From positions 1-64,000 of the forward strand of contig JANQDZ010000002.1 in the NCBI GenBank assembly GCA_028278645.1: a stretch of 64,000 nt of DNA, in the 5' to 3' direction. Positions 1-7,611 of this stretch are shown here, piece by piece; within the stretch, counting starts at the first letter, position 1; every line of letters begins with the position of its first letter. The notes beneath the pieces are model-generated. The model was not told where the DNA came from. It searched no databases and saw only the letters and a program-made list of their open reading frames with translations. A program made the translations under genes and the position numbers. This DNA comes from Longimicrobiales bacterium (GTDB lineage: Bacteria; Gemmatimonadota; Gemmatimonadetes; Longimicrobiales; Gaopeijiaceae).

Positions 1-543
1 GACTTCTTGTACCAAGTTGACGTTCTTGAGCTCGTACCCGGCAAGATCCTCGAAAACGCCGGCCTGGGATTCGATATCCAAGAAGTCCGCACCACTGAAG
101 GGACCTCTCGGATCACCGGGTTCCGTACTGAAGACCTGGACGATCAGTTCGGCCCGGGGGAACGGAAGAGGTTTGAAAAGGACCCCATCGACCACGGAAA
201 AGATGGCGGTACTGGCCCCAATCCCGAGAGTGAGCACGAAGAGAGCTACACCGGTGAAAAGGGGTGCCTTTTTCAGACTTCTCACCCCGAATCGGATATC
301 CTGCACCAGGTTCTCAAGTCCCTGGACACCCCTGGCTTCCCTCGCTTTCTCTCGGTATCGTTCCACACCTCCCATGGCGATGTTCGCCTGCCGACGGGCC
401 TCGGCTGGATCCATCCCCTGATGGATCAGTGCCCTCGTTTCCATCTCCAAATGGAATGTCAGCTCCTCCACGAGCTCCTTGTCCATCCGGTCTTTGCCCA
501 TCGCCGCTCTGAGTCGGAACCAAATGTCACTGAAAATCCTCAT
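1..543 (-). CDS. ADOP-family ABC transporter permease (N-terminal part)
   Basis: The gene runs off the left edge, so only about 181 N-terminal residues are visible. It starts at ATG 543 with GAGGAA upstream, overlapping the end of the padR gene. The first 70 residues match the ADOP N-terminal extension: a helical segment with ELTFHLEMET and the DPAEARRQA motif. Next come IRFGVRSLKKAPLFTG and a first membrane segment (VALFVLTLGIGASTAIF), then the start of the periplasmic MacB-like domain. ADOP permeases are large single-chain MacB-type permeases of Acidobacteria/Gemmatimonadetes, usually paired with a PadR regulator, as here. The substrate is unknown and no ATPase is in view. Confidence 0.88.
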   Translation of the reverse strand, partial: MRIFSDIWFRLRAAMGKDRMDKELVEELTFHLEMETRALIHQGMDPAEARRQANIAMGGVERYREKAREARGVQGLENLVQDIRFGVRSLKKAPLFTGVALFVLTLGIGASTAIFSVVDGVLFKPLPFPRAELIVQVFSTEPGDPRGPFSGADFLDIESQAGVFEDLAGYELKNVNLVQEV

Positions 544-552
544 AACGGTTCC

Positions 553-885
553 TCAGGTGAGGTTCAGTACCTGGTCCACAGCCACAGTGAGTCTGGACCA
601 CCGCGCGGTCTCTTCTCCTAACTGCCTGGTTCCTTCCCTGGTGACGGTATAATACCGAGCCCGCCGGTTGTTCTCGGTGACCTGCCATTCTGATTTGATC
701 CACCCGGCCCTGGTCATCCGAAGGAGGCTGGTGTAAAGGGACCCCTGATTGACCTGGAGAGCACCCTCAGACACCTGCTGGATCCTTTTGGTGACTCCCC
801 ACCCGTGCATCGGTTCTACCTGAAGCACCTTCAGGATCAACATGTCCAAGGTGCCCTGGATCATATCATCCGTTTTCTTCGTCAT
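553..885 (-). CDS. PadR-family transcriptional regulator
   Basis: A 110-residue winged-helix repressor starting MTKKTDDMIQGTLDMLILKVL, the usual PadR opening. It continues with MHGWGVTKRIQQ and the wing NRRARYYTVTREG. ATG 885 is chosen because GGCGAGG lies just upstream and the family begins here; an in-frame upstream extension has no PadR similarity. The stop lies 9 bases before the ADOP permease start, so the two are co-transcribed. The likely role is control of the transporter operon in response to a small molecule. A perfect inverted repeat sits about 43 bases upstream. Confidence 0.92.
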   Translation of the reverse strand: MTKKTDDMIQGTLDMLILKVLQVEPMHGWGVTKRIQQVSEGALQVNQGSLYTSLLRMTRAGWIKSEWQVTENNRRARYYTVTREGTRQLGEETARWSRLTVAVDQVLNLT

Positions 886-927
886 GAGTCCTCGCCGGTG
901 GCTCGCAACAACCCTCTGGTTCCTCTT

Positions 928-944
928 CCCCTGAACGTCAGGGG
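928..944. promoter_or_regulatory. Candidate PadR operator palindrome
   Basis: A perfect inverted repeat CCCCTGA-ACG-TCAGGGG lies upstream of the padR start on the minus strand. PadR regulators commonly bind palindromes near their own promoters, so autoregulation is plausible. The half-site differs from the ATGT/ACAT type seen for some PadR proteins. The assignment rests on position and symmetry only. Confidence 0.4.
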
Positions 945-1117
945 CAATCTGCATCAACTTCTCCTGACGGTCAAGAGGAGGCGCTGGCGGTTGACCTGTT
1001 TCGGCCCTCAGACGAGAAACCGCCTATGGGGACCCCTTTCAACCGAGCAACTGTATCACCAGAGGGGGAGATGGGCGGTCGAGGAAAGAGAGAATTGACA
1101 CTCTCCCGGGAAGAACT

Positions 1118-1639
1118 ATGCGGGCCTTGGTTTTCATCGGAATCGTATCGTTCGCTCTGGTGTCGTCCGGCCTTCTGTCTGGCTGTTTCCTTTCTGTTCC
1201 GCAATCCGAATGTGCCGCCAACCCGGCCCAGACCCTTCTGGTAAAGATCAATGAGGCCCGGGCTCGAGAGGGAGTGCCCCCGGTTAGGCCCAACGCCCAT
1301 CTCGCCAGGGCCGCGGCAGGTCACGCTCGGGAATTAGCGTCCGGGAAGACTTCGACTCATACCGGTTCCACCGGATCAGACCCCCTCAAAAGGATCAGGG
1401 AAGCCGGATATGTCCCCTTGGCCTGGGGTGAGAACTTCGTGATAGGGTCAAACAATCCGAGAACGATCATAGAGGCTTGGCTGAAAAGCCCCGGCCATCG
1501 GGAGGTGCTTCTCGATCCGGCCTACGCTGAGGTCGGACTCGGTGGGGTCCCTGACTCCGACCCTCCCGCCTGGGTCGCAGACTTCGGTGCAGAAAAAGAA
1601 AATCCGAAACTCCGGTGCCACCCGTGGCGGGGGCGTTGA
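1118..1639 (+). CDS. CAP/SCP-domain lipoprotein
   Basis: A 173-residue secreted protein with a lipoprotein signal ending in LLSGC (Cys about residue 23), so it is probably anchored in the outer membrane. The rest is a CAP (SCP/PR-1) domain: LVKINEARAREGVPPVRPNAHLARAAAGHA, then a GENFVIGSNNPRTIIEAW segment and SPGHREVLLDPAYAEVGLG. These match the family's conserved helix and the HRxxLLxPxxxxxGxG region. The bacterial family is often called YkwD-like; its biochemical role is unclear. It is a single gene, not obviously in an operon. Confidence 0.87.
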   Translation: MRALVFIGIVSFALVSSGLLSGCFLSVPQSECAANPAQTLLVKINEARAREGVPPVRPNAHLARAAAGHARELASGKTSTHTGSTGSDPLKRIREAGYVPLAWGENFVIGSNNPRTIIEAWLKSPGHREVLLDPAYAEVGLGGVPDSDPPAWVADFGAEKENPKLRCHPWRGR

Positions 1640-1670
1640 AGCCCAACCCTGACGATTATTGGAGGCCGCG

Positions 1671-2444
1671 GTGCCCAACAAAGGCTTTCGCCAATCGAGC
1701 AGCTTCCTTTTTCTGGTCTTCTTGAGCCTCTCCTCGGCAGCACACGCCGAAGGCCAGCTGGTCATCGGCCGAATAACAGACACGATGACGGACGACCCGG
1801 TAAGGGATGCCGAGATCACCCTCTTCACTCACGAGAGAGTGGTCGTCGCACGGGGGATATCCAACGCACGGGGACAGTACGCCATTCGCCTCAAGGAGCA
1901 TGGGCTCTTTCTCCTGACCGTTTCGAGGATGGGTTACGCAACCGGGGATACCCTCAGTGTGGTGGTCCCGGAAGACAACACCGCTTACCTGGATCTCGAT
2001 CTCACACCCGAAGGAATTGAACTGCCGGGTATCCTGGTGGTGGCCTCAAAGCTGTCGGTTTCCCTTGCCCGGCGGGGGTTCTATGACCGGCAACGCAAGG
2101 GGCTCGGTGAGTTCATCGATGCAGAGGACATTAAAAAACAACCTGGGAGACGGATCACGGACCTACTTCGCAGAGTCCCTGGGATCCGAGTGAACGGGAA
2201 CATTCCCTATGTGACCCGTGCCCAGGGTCTCTCGCTCGACGCGGCCGCCGGGACTGCCGGCGGATTACGTGGCTGCCAACCAACACTCCTTTTGGATGGG
2301 ATGGTCCTCCGGGGAAACGGAGAATTCGACCTCATCCCCCTAGAATGGGTGATGGGCGTTGAAGTCTACAAAGGCTCAGCCACCATCCCCGCCCAATGGC
2401 GGCATCTCGCGAGCTGCGGTCTGATCGCTGTTTGGACCGGTTGA
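1671..2444 (+). CDS. Carboxypeptidase-regulatory/TonB-plug protein without a beta-barrel
   Basis: A 257-residue exported protein. GTG 1671 is preferred because GGAGG lies 5 bases upstream and the product then begins with a good signal peptide ending SSAAHA. Residues about 25-105 form a carboxypeptidase-regulatory-like beta-sandwich (VIGRITDTMTDDPVRDAEIT). Residues about 130-257 look like a TonB-dependent receptor plug (ITDLLRRVPGIRV, LLLDGMVLRG, VEVYKGSATIPAQW), ending where a barrel would normally begin. Such plug-only proteins occur in Gemmatimonadota with unknown function. It could be a full small family rather than a truncated receptor, since the stop is clean and no barrel remnant follows. 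Confidence 0.75.
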   Translation: MPNKGFRQSSSFLFLVFLSLSSAAHAEGQLVIGRITDTMTDDPVRDAEITLFTHERVVVARGISNARGQYAIRLKEHGLFLLTVSRMGYATGDTLSVVVPEDNTAYLDLDLTPEGIELPGILVVASKLSVSLARRGFYDRQRKGLGEFIDAEDIKKQPGRRITDLLRRVPGIRVNGNIPYVTRAQGLSLDAAAGTAGGLRGCQPTLLLDGMVLRGNGEFDLIPLEWVMGVEVYKGSATIPAQWRHLASCGLIAVWTG

Positions 2445-2450
2445 TCCCAC

Positions 2451-3299
2451 CTAGGTCTCGGGGATCGAGCCCCCCGAGCCCTCCTTCCCGCGCCGTTCCT
2501 TGTTCCTCCGGGCGTTCATGGCCGACGCTCGGTTAGCCCACAATCTCCTCATCGACTGGCGAAAAGCCGACTGGTCGATAACTGAGTTGATCCACCGACG
2601 CTCCTTGTTTTCCTTCAGCTTCCCCGGTGGTGAGCCGAATCCGCAGTCCATTGAAGAGAAGTCCCCACCACAAAGTGGGATGCTGACGTTGCCGAGGTGG
2701 AGGATACCTGGTGAGGCGCCCCACACCCTCCCCCACCGATCCTGCCGGGTCCAAGCCTTGGCTTCCGGTGGGCCCTCTGCCGCTGCGATGGAGTCCAGGA
2801 GGGCTTGAAGAGCCTCCGCAAAGCCATCCATGAATCCTCCCTGCCTCCTGGGTTTCGGGACGGTCACGACAGGGCTCCAAAAACGAAGGTCCCCCCTCTG
2901 AGGAACCAGGCGATCCCGAACAGAGCCAAAGGGATTGATTGTCTCAACCCGCCGGGTATCCCCAAGCTCAGGGACATCCAGAACCGGGACAGAGAGTCGG
3001 ATCTCCGCCGGCTCCACCGCAGTTTCCGAGGAACCTGGCGGTGTCTCAACTACAGTTGTGACTCGGACGATCCGCATCTGATCATCCTCGGCCTGCGGTT
3101 TCTGGGCGAGCGGATACGAGAGGGCCCCTCCGGACTCTGGGGTCCTTATCTGGGTTTTCAGGATGGCCACATGAAACCCAATCGAGATCAGGGCCGAGAC
3201 AAACACGATCAGTCGATGGGGTTTGTGCCGAGAAGGCCCCGGCCCCATGGGGGATCCTCGAGAAGGAGGCGAAGGTGTCCCGGCAGGGTCGAGGGTCAT
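2451..3299 (-). CDS. Membrane-anchored protein of unknown function, divergent from blaI
   Basis: A 282-residue protein starting MTLDPAG at ATG 3299. One membrane segment lies near residues 28-45 (LIVFVSALISIGFHVAIL). A Pro/Glu-rich periplasmic stretch follows, then two helices (DGFAEALQALLDSI; DQSAFRQSMRRLWANRASAMNARR) and a basic C-terminus. The topology resembles a TonB-like energy transducer, but the TonB C-terminal fold is not visible; that fold is instead fused to the M56 gene next door. Residues CGGDFSSMDCGFG contain two cysteines. Its divergent position suggests it shares control with blaI. I do not recognise the family. Confidence 0.6.
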   Translation of the reverse strand: MTLDPAGTPSPPSRGSPMGPGPSRHKPHRLIVFVSALISIGFHVAILKTQIRTPESGGALSYPLAQKPQAEDDQMRIVRVTTVVETPPGSSETAVEPAEIRLSVPVLDVPELGDTRRVETINPFGSVRDRLVPQRGDLRFWSPVVTVPKPRRQGGFMDGFAEALQALLDSIAAAEGPPEAKAWTRQDRWGRVWGASPGILHLGNVSIPLCGGDFSSMDCGFGSPPGKLKENKERRWINSVIDQSAFRQSMRRLWANRASAMNARRNKERRGKEGSGGSIPET

Positions 3300-3343
3300 G
3301 CCTTTTTGATGTGAGTAGACTTGAAGCTCGTTGCCTTCACGCC

Positions 3344-3419
3344 TACTACATCCGTCGTTGACAAGAGGACCCCGCCATCCTATAGTCCGTACTACTTCTG
3401 TAGTACGACGACTGTAGTG
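3344..3419 (+). promoter_or_regulatory. blaI promoter with BlaI-type operators
   Basis: A near-consensus promoter: TTGACA (3358-3363), a 17-base spacer, then TATAGT (3381-3386). A perfect inverted repeat GTACTAC-TTCT-GTAGTAC (3389-3406) covers the predicted transcription start. Further half-sites are TACTACA (3344-3350) and TGTAGTG (3413-3419). TACTACA/TGTAGTA is the core of known BlaI/MecI operators, so the repressor encoded just downstream very probably binds here and shuts off its own promoter. The divergent gene ending its leader at 3299 may also be controlled. Confidence 0.8.
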
Positions 3420-3431
3420 ACAGGAGGCGCG

Positions 3432-3800
3432 ATGTTTTCCGGACGGGAACTGGACGTCATGAACGCCTTGTGGGACCTGGGTTCCGCCACGGTATCGGAG
3501 GTACTCGAAACCCTCCCCGACGACCTGGCCTATACCACGGTCCTCACCATCCTCCAAAGGCTGAAACGGAAGGGACACGTCCGACACGAGGACGAGGGAC
3601 AGGCCCACCGATACTTCCCCTTGGTCCAAAGGGAGGAAGCCCAGGACAACGCGATCAAAAGGGTAACCCGCAAACTCTTCTCCGATTCACCGGAGCTCCT
3701 CATGACCCGCATGGTGACCAAAGGGGGGCTCACCAAGGATCAACTCGAGGATCTCAGGGACCTTTTGGATGAGCGCCTGAAGAAAAGAGGTGAGACATGA
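3432..3800 (+). CDS. blaI: BlaI/MecI/CopY-family repressor
   Basis: A 122-residue winged-helix repressor starting at ATG 3432 with AGGAGG nearby. It shows the family signature: ELDVMNALWDLGSATVSEVLETLP, then DLAYTTVLTILQRLKRKGHVRHE (recognition helix) and a C-terminal dimerisation helix (SPELLMTRMVTKGGLTKDQLEDLRDLLDERL). Its stop overlaps the next ATG (ATGA), coupling it to the M56 sensor/peptidase gene. In known BlaI/BlaR systems the membrane metalloprotease triggers removal of the repressor; here the inducer is unknown and no beta-lactamase gene is adjacent. Confidence 0.93.
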   Translation: MFSGRELDVMNALWDLGSATVSEVLETLPDDLAYTTVLTILQRLKRKGHVRHEDEGQAHRYFPLVQREEAQDNAIKRVTRKLFSDSPELLMTRMVTKGGLTKDQLEDLRDLLDERLKKRGET

Positions 3801-5911
3801 TCACCGCTTGGATTCTTTACGCGATCGTGGTGGGGACGCTGCTCAGCGCTGGGGGACTGGCGGTGGAGAGGTTGTTGCGGACCCACAGCCTTCCATCCCG
3901 TTGGATCTGGGTGGGGGCCATCGTCCTCTCGGTTGGTTGGCCCTCAGGCCATTGGGCGTGGGACCAACGGCCGCCGGAATCCATGGCGGTAGCTCCCCTG
4001 GAACCAGCTCCGATAGCCCCGGCGGAGATGACCGAAGCCACCTTCATCCTGGACCCGGGGGCGGTTCAAGTCTCGGGCGAGTCGCTTCTTCGAGCGCTCG
4101 ACGAGCCGGTACTGGCAGCTTGGGCGCTCTCATCCCTCCTCCTGGTGTTCTTCTTCTTGGCTCTGGTTCTCAGAACTCACCTTCTCCGGCGTGGCTGGGG
4201 AAGAGGAAAACTCGGAGGGCAGTCGGTGTTGTTCTCAGACGAGTGGGGCCCTGCGGTCGTGGGATTCCTCCAGCCCCAGGTGGTCCTGCCGCGGTGGTGC
4301 AAGGACGTGGACGACTGGGCTCTCCGTTTTATCCTCGACCATGAGCTCGAGCATGTCCGAGCCGGTGATCTCAGACTGCTGCTGGTCGCATGGACGCTTC
4401 CGGTCCTGTTCCCCTGGCACCTCCCCCTGTGGTGGCAGATGTCCCGTCTGAGGACGGCCGTGGAAGGGGACTGTGACCTGAGGGTCCTCCGGAGAAACCC
4501 CGGCCAGATGAAGTCCTACGTGGATCTGCTCCTGGAGGTCGGCGAACAATCCCCTCGAAGGCGCGCTCTCGCAGCCATGCTCTCCGAGCCCTACGAGACG
4601 CTCAAGCGAAGGATAAAGATCATGACGATGCCTTTCCCCAAGAACCCGTGGACGAAGGGGCTGCTTTTGGCTGGAATCGGAGCGCTGCTTATCGGTATGG
4701 CTTGTTGGGCACCGGGCCCAACGGATGCGGCGAAAGATGATCTCGAAACCGAAGTCGAGACGGACGCTTTCCCTCAGGCCGGAGAAACACAGCGCTCTGC
4801 AGCCCCTGTCTTCACTCCCTACACCGTCCGGCCGGACGTCAAAAACCGGGATGAAGTGGCTGAGGCATTGGAGCGGGGGTACCCGGCGGCGTTAAAAGAC
4901 GCTGGAATCGGCGGCAGGATACACGTGTGGTTCTTCATCGATGAAGAGGGTACCGTCCGGAACGTTCAGGTCAGTCGGTCCTCTGGCTACCAGAGCTTGG
5001 ACAACGCGGCCATTCAGGTGGCCAACATTATCGAGTTCACGCCTGCACTCAATCGAGACAGGCGGGTCCCTGTCTGGGTCTCCTTGCCCATTGCTTTCGG
5101 GCCAGTGCCTGCGGAACAAGGAGTCGCTGCCGAGCCCGGGGTTACCGATGGGACCGCAAGAAGGGCCGCGGCAGAACCAGTATATTCGGCCCCCGAGGAT
5201 TCCGATGCGGTGGGCCAGATCGGAGGCACGGCCACGGTGGCCGCCACCGGTCAGCCCCTCCAGTACGCACAGATCCTCGTTGCCGGAACGGGCTACGGAA
5301 CACTCTCCAATCAGGAAGGCCGGTTCTTGATCGATCGGGTCCCAGCCGGCAGCTACGAGGTGGTATCGATTCATGTGGGATACAGCCGGGAGCATCAACC
5401 AGTCTCGGTGACCACGGGAGACCGGGTTGATCTGGAGTTCGATCTCCAAACTCAAGCCATCCCCTTGACGGAGTTCAAAATCCCGGGCCGTACCAGCGCC
5501 CCAACCGAAAACGACCAAGAGGAGGCGGAGAGCCCCCTCAGCGTTAAAGACCTCAGAGTCCTCCGGACTGAAGTTCGGGACGCGGTCCACGTGGCCGGAA
5601 CCGCCGTGAACCTGGAGACCGACGAGCCGGTTGGAGCCGTGGACGTGGGAGTGGCTCACCTGGACATGGGAGTTGTGACGGGCCTGGTCTCGGAAGAAGG
5701 AACCGGTGCACCCATCAGTGGTGCTCGGGTCTCACTCCCTGGGGTCAAGATAGGGGCCGTGGCAAACATTCACGGGAAATTCCTCCTCTTCAACGTTCCT
5801 CCGGGGACCCACACCATGCTCATCGAAAAGGACGGATACCCGACCGGCGAGATGGAGGTCGTGGTGGAGGCCGGCGAGACCTGCGAGGTGGACCCCGTTC
5901 TTCGTGAATAA
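3797..5911 (+). CDS. M56 (BlaR1-like) membrane metallopeptidase fused to TonB C-terminal and two regulatory beta-sandwich domains
   Basis: A 704-residue multidomain protein. Membrane helices lie near residues 5-20, 35-50, 112-130, 195-210 and 290-305. The zinc motif HELEH at residues 182-186 (DHELEHVRAGD) and the downstream EGDCDLRVLRR fit the M56/BlaR1 peptidase. After the last helix, residues about 345-435 are a TonB C-terminal domain (IGGRIHVWFFIDEEGTVRNVQV, FTPALNRDRRVPVWVSLPI). Residues about 473-555 and 629-704 are two carboxypeptidase-regulatory-like sandwiches (GTLSNQEGRFLIDRVPAG; GAVANIHGKFLLFNVPPG). It has no penicillin-binding domain, unlike BlaR1. It probably signals to BlaI by proteolysis, sensing something through the periplasmic modules. 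A terminator follows. Confidence 0.88.
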   Translation: MITAWILYAIVVGTLLSAGGLAVERLLRTHSLPSRWIWVGAIVLSVGWPSGHWAWDQRPPESMAVAPLEPAPIAPAEMTEATFILDPGAVQVSGESLLRALDEPVLAAWALSSLLLVFFFLALVLRTHLLRRGWGRGKLGGQSVLFSDEWGPAVVGFLQPQVVLPRWCKDVDDWALRFILDHELEHVRAGDLRLLLVAWTLPVLFPWHLPLWWQMSRLRTAVEGDCDLRVLRRNPGQMKSYVDLLLEVGEQSPRRRALAAMLSEPYETLKRRIKIMTMPFPKNPWTKGLLLAGIGALLIGMACWAPGPTDAAKDDLETEVETDAFPQAGETQRSAAPVFTPYTVRPDVKNRDEVAEALERGYPAALKDAGIGGRIHVWFFIDEEGTVRNVQVSRSSGYQSLDNAAIQVANIIEFTPALNRDRRVPVWVSLPIAFGPVPAEQGVAAEPGVTDGTARRAAAEPVYSAPEDSDAVGQIGGTATVAATGQPLQYAQILVAGTGYGTLSNQEGRFLIDRVPAGSYEVVSIHVGYSREHQPVSVTTGDRVDLEFDLQTQAIPLTEFKIPGRTSAPTENDQEEAESPLSVKDLRVLRTEVRDAVHVAGTAVNLETDEPVGAVDVGVAHLDMGVVTGLVSEEGTGAPISGARVSLPGVKIGAVANIHGKFLLFNVPPGTHTMLIEKDGYPTGEMEVVVEAGETCEVDPVLRE

Positions 5912-5947
5912 GGGAAGTCGGTTTAAAGGCGCCACCGCTTCCCACTC

Positions 5948-5981
5948 GGGCGGCTTTTTTGAAGGCCGCCCCTTTTTTTTT
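5948..5981 (+). terminator. Rho-independent terminator after the blaI-M56 operon
   Basis: A perfect 7-base stem GGGCGGC/GCCGCCC (5948-5954 with 5965-5971) is followed by a run of ten T residues. It lies about 35 bases after the M56 stop codon. Confidence 0.9.
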
Positions 5982-6091
5982 CCGTAATACAGGCTTAATC
6001 ATGGTCCATCCCACCCCCCTTCTCGGCAACAAACACCAGCGAGACGGTGTACTTCCGTTAACCCGGTTTCATATCGGATCAGGAGGAACCA

Positions 6092-6793
6092 TTGACCTTT
6101 CGGCAAGCTGCACTCGGCTCCCTGGGGTTTTTGTCCACGCTCCTTCTCACGTCTCGGCAGGCCCTCGCCCAGGAGTGCCTCGCGCTCACTCCGACCATCA
6201 ACTCTGGGGCGGTGGAAGTGGGTGTCGGGCACCAGAGTGGCGGCCACCGTGTCGGCTTTCAGGCGAACGCAAACGTAGCCGGAAAGTTCGGGTTTGCTGC
6301 CGGGGTTGGGGTGGGCACCTTGGACTCCTTTGCGGAGAGCGGTTACGAGGCCCGCGGACTTCTGGCAATCCCACTCTCACAAAACTCGCCGAACATCTGC
6401 GTCTACGGTGAGTACGAACAGGCCCAAGAGTCCTTCCGGTCGGCCATGGGCATGACCCACGGCAACCTGACTGACTACTGGTTTCACCTCGGATATGCCG
6501 TCTCAGAGAACATCGGCCGGCAGGCGGGAATGGTATTCTCGCTGCACCTCGCCCCTGAGCTGATTCTCCGAAGAACCCATATCCGCGGTAGATCCACCCA
6601 CATCGAGCCTGAGGTGCACGTTCTGGAACACCTGAGGGTTTGGGGAGATTGGTACTTCGGAGGCCGAGCGATGGTTTCGGTACGACATTCCAGATTCCAC
6701 CTCACCGGGGGAGTCCAAAACCGACCGCGGAAATGGGCGGACCTCCATATTTTCCTGAGGTTAGGCTTCCCCCTCGGGCCCTGGGACCTTTGA
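6092..6793 (+). CDS. Putative outer-membrane beta-barrel protein
   Basis: A 233-residue exported protein. TTG 6092 is chosen because AGGAGG (6081-6086) lies 5 bases upstream and the product then starts with a signal peptide ending SRQALAQ. The mature part alternates polar and hydrophobic residues with many glycines (VEVGVGHQSGGHRVGFQANANVAGKFGFAAGVGVG) and ends with the terminal strand FLRLGFPLGPWDL, typical of small outer-membrane barrels. Two cysteines near the N-terminus could form a disulfide. No specific function is recognisable. Confidence 0.72.
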   Translation: MTFRQAALGSLGFLSTLLLTSRQALAQECLALTPTINSGAVEVGVGHQSGGHRVGFQANANVAGKFGFAAGVGVGTLDSFAESGYEARGLLAIPLSQNSPNICVYGEYEQAQESFRSAMGMTHGNLTDYWFHLGYAVSENIGRQAGMVFSLHLAPELILRRTHIRGRSTHIEPEVHVLEHLRVWGDWYFGGRAMVSVRHSRFHLTGGVQNRPRKWADLHIFLRLGFPLGPWDL

Positions 6794-6799
6794 GGTAGG

Positions 6800-7516
6800 A
6801 TGGCACCTCGACAGAGGAGAATCCCGCCATGGCTCTCGGCCTGGATGGAAGCCCACGAGGTGGAGCTGTGGGGGGTCGCCGATCTTCAGGGGTTTGACAC
6901 ACCGGTCGATGACGGTGGAGCAAGCTTCCCCCTCGCCATCTCATGGGCCGTGCCAATGGATCCACACATCATGGCGTCCATTCAGGACGGCCCCAACCAG
7001 CCCTATGCCGACGAATATGAAAGGGTCAACCACCTCATCAATGAGCTGGCTCATGCGTTGGCAAACGAGATAACGGAGCGCGGTTCTCAGGCGGCGCCTT
7101 TGGCCGCTTCTGATCGCACAGACCCCGTAAAGATCAAAGGGGACTTCCCCCACAAGACAGCGGCTACCAGGGCCGGCCTCGGTTGGATCGGCCGTCACTG
7201 CCAACTCGTCACCAAGGCCCTGGGGCCATGGATCCGGCTGGGCACCGTATTCACGGATCTCGAACTCCCCACTGGAGCCCCCAACGATCTGGGATTCTGC
7301 GGGACCTGCATGCGGTGCGTAGAAGCCTGCCCGGCGGGTGCTTTGACCGGCGAATCCTGGTATCCCGGCATTCCGAGGGAAGATCTCCTGGACGTAAAAG
7401 CATGTGATGCCTGGAAGAAGGAGAACTACTTCCGGTTCCACGAGGGCCATAACTGCGGGATTTGTGCCGCGGTATGTCCGGCCGGGTTGAAGCTCCTGAA
7501 GGAAAGGAGACGCTGA
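6800..7516 (+). CDS. Epoxyqueuosine reductase-like 4Fe-4S protein
   Basis: A 238-residue soluble protein with two ferredoxin-type cluster motifs, CGTCMRCVEACP and CGICAAVCP; the first Cys of the second cluster may be that of KACDAW. Upstream, FPHKTAATRAGLGWIGRHCQLVT and GPWIRLGTVFTDLELP match the QueG core (R/KxxAxxAGLGxxGKN region and the RLG.V.T strand). True QueG, which makes queuosine in tRNA, is longer (about 350-380 residues) and has C-terminal HEAT repeats; this protein lacks them. It is therefore a short QueG relative whose substrate is uncertain. It follows the barrel gene by 6 bases. Confidence 0.8.
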   Translation: MAPRQRRIPPWLSAWMEAHEVELWGVADLQGFDTPVDDGGASFPLAISWAVPMDPHIMASIQDGPNQPYADEYERVNHLINELAHALANEITERGSQAAPLAASDRTDPVKIKGDFPHKTAATRAGLGWIGRHCQLVTKALGPWIRLGTVFTDLELPTGAPNDLGFCGTCMRCVEACPAGALTGESWYPGIPREDLLDVKACDAWKKENYFRFHEGHNCGICAAVCPAGLKLLKERRR

Positions 7517-7611
7517 GACACCTCGGGTTCCGATCGTCCCCGCTGGGTCCGAAGCACCCTCTGGGCTCGGCGCGAGCGCCTACCGCCGAACGGCCCGCCA
7601 GCTTCCATGCT

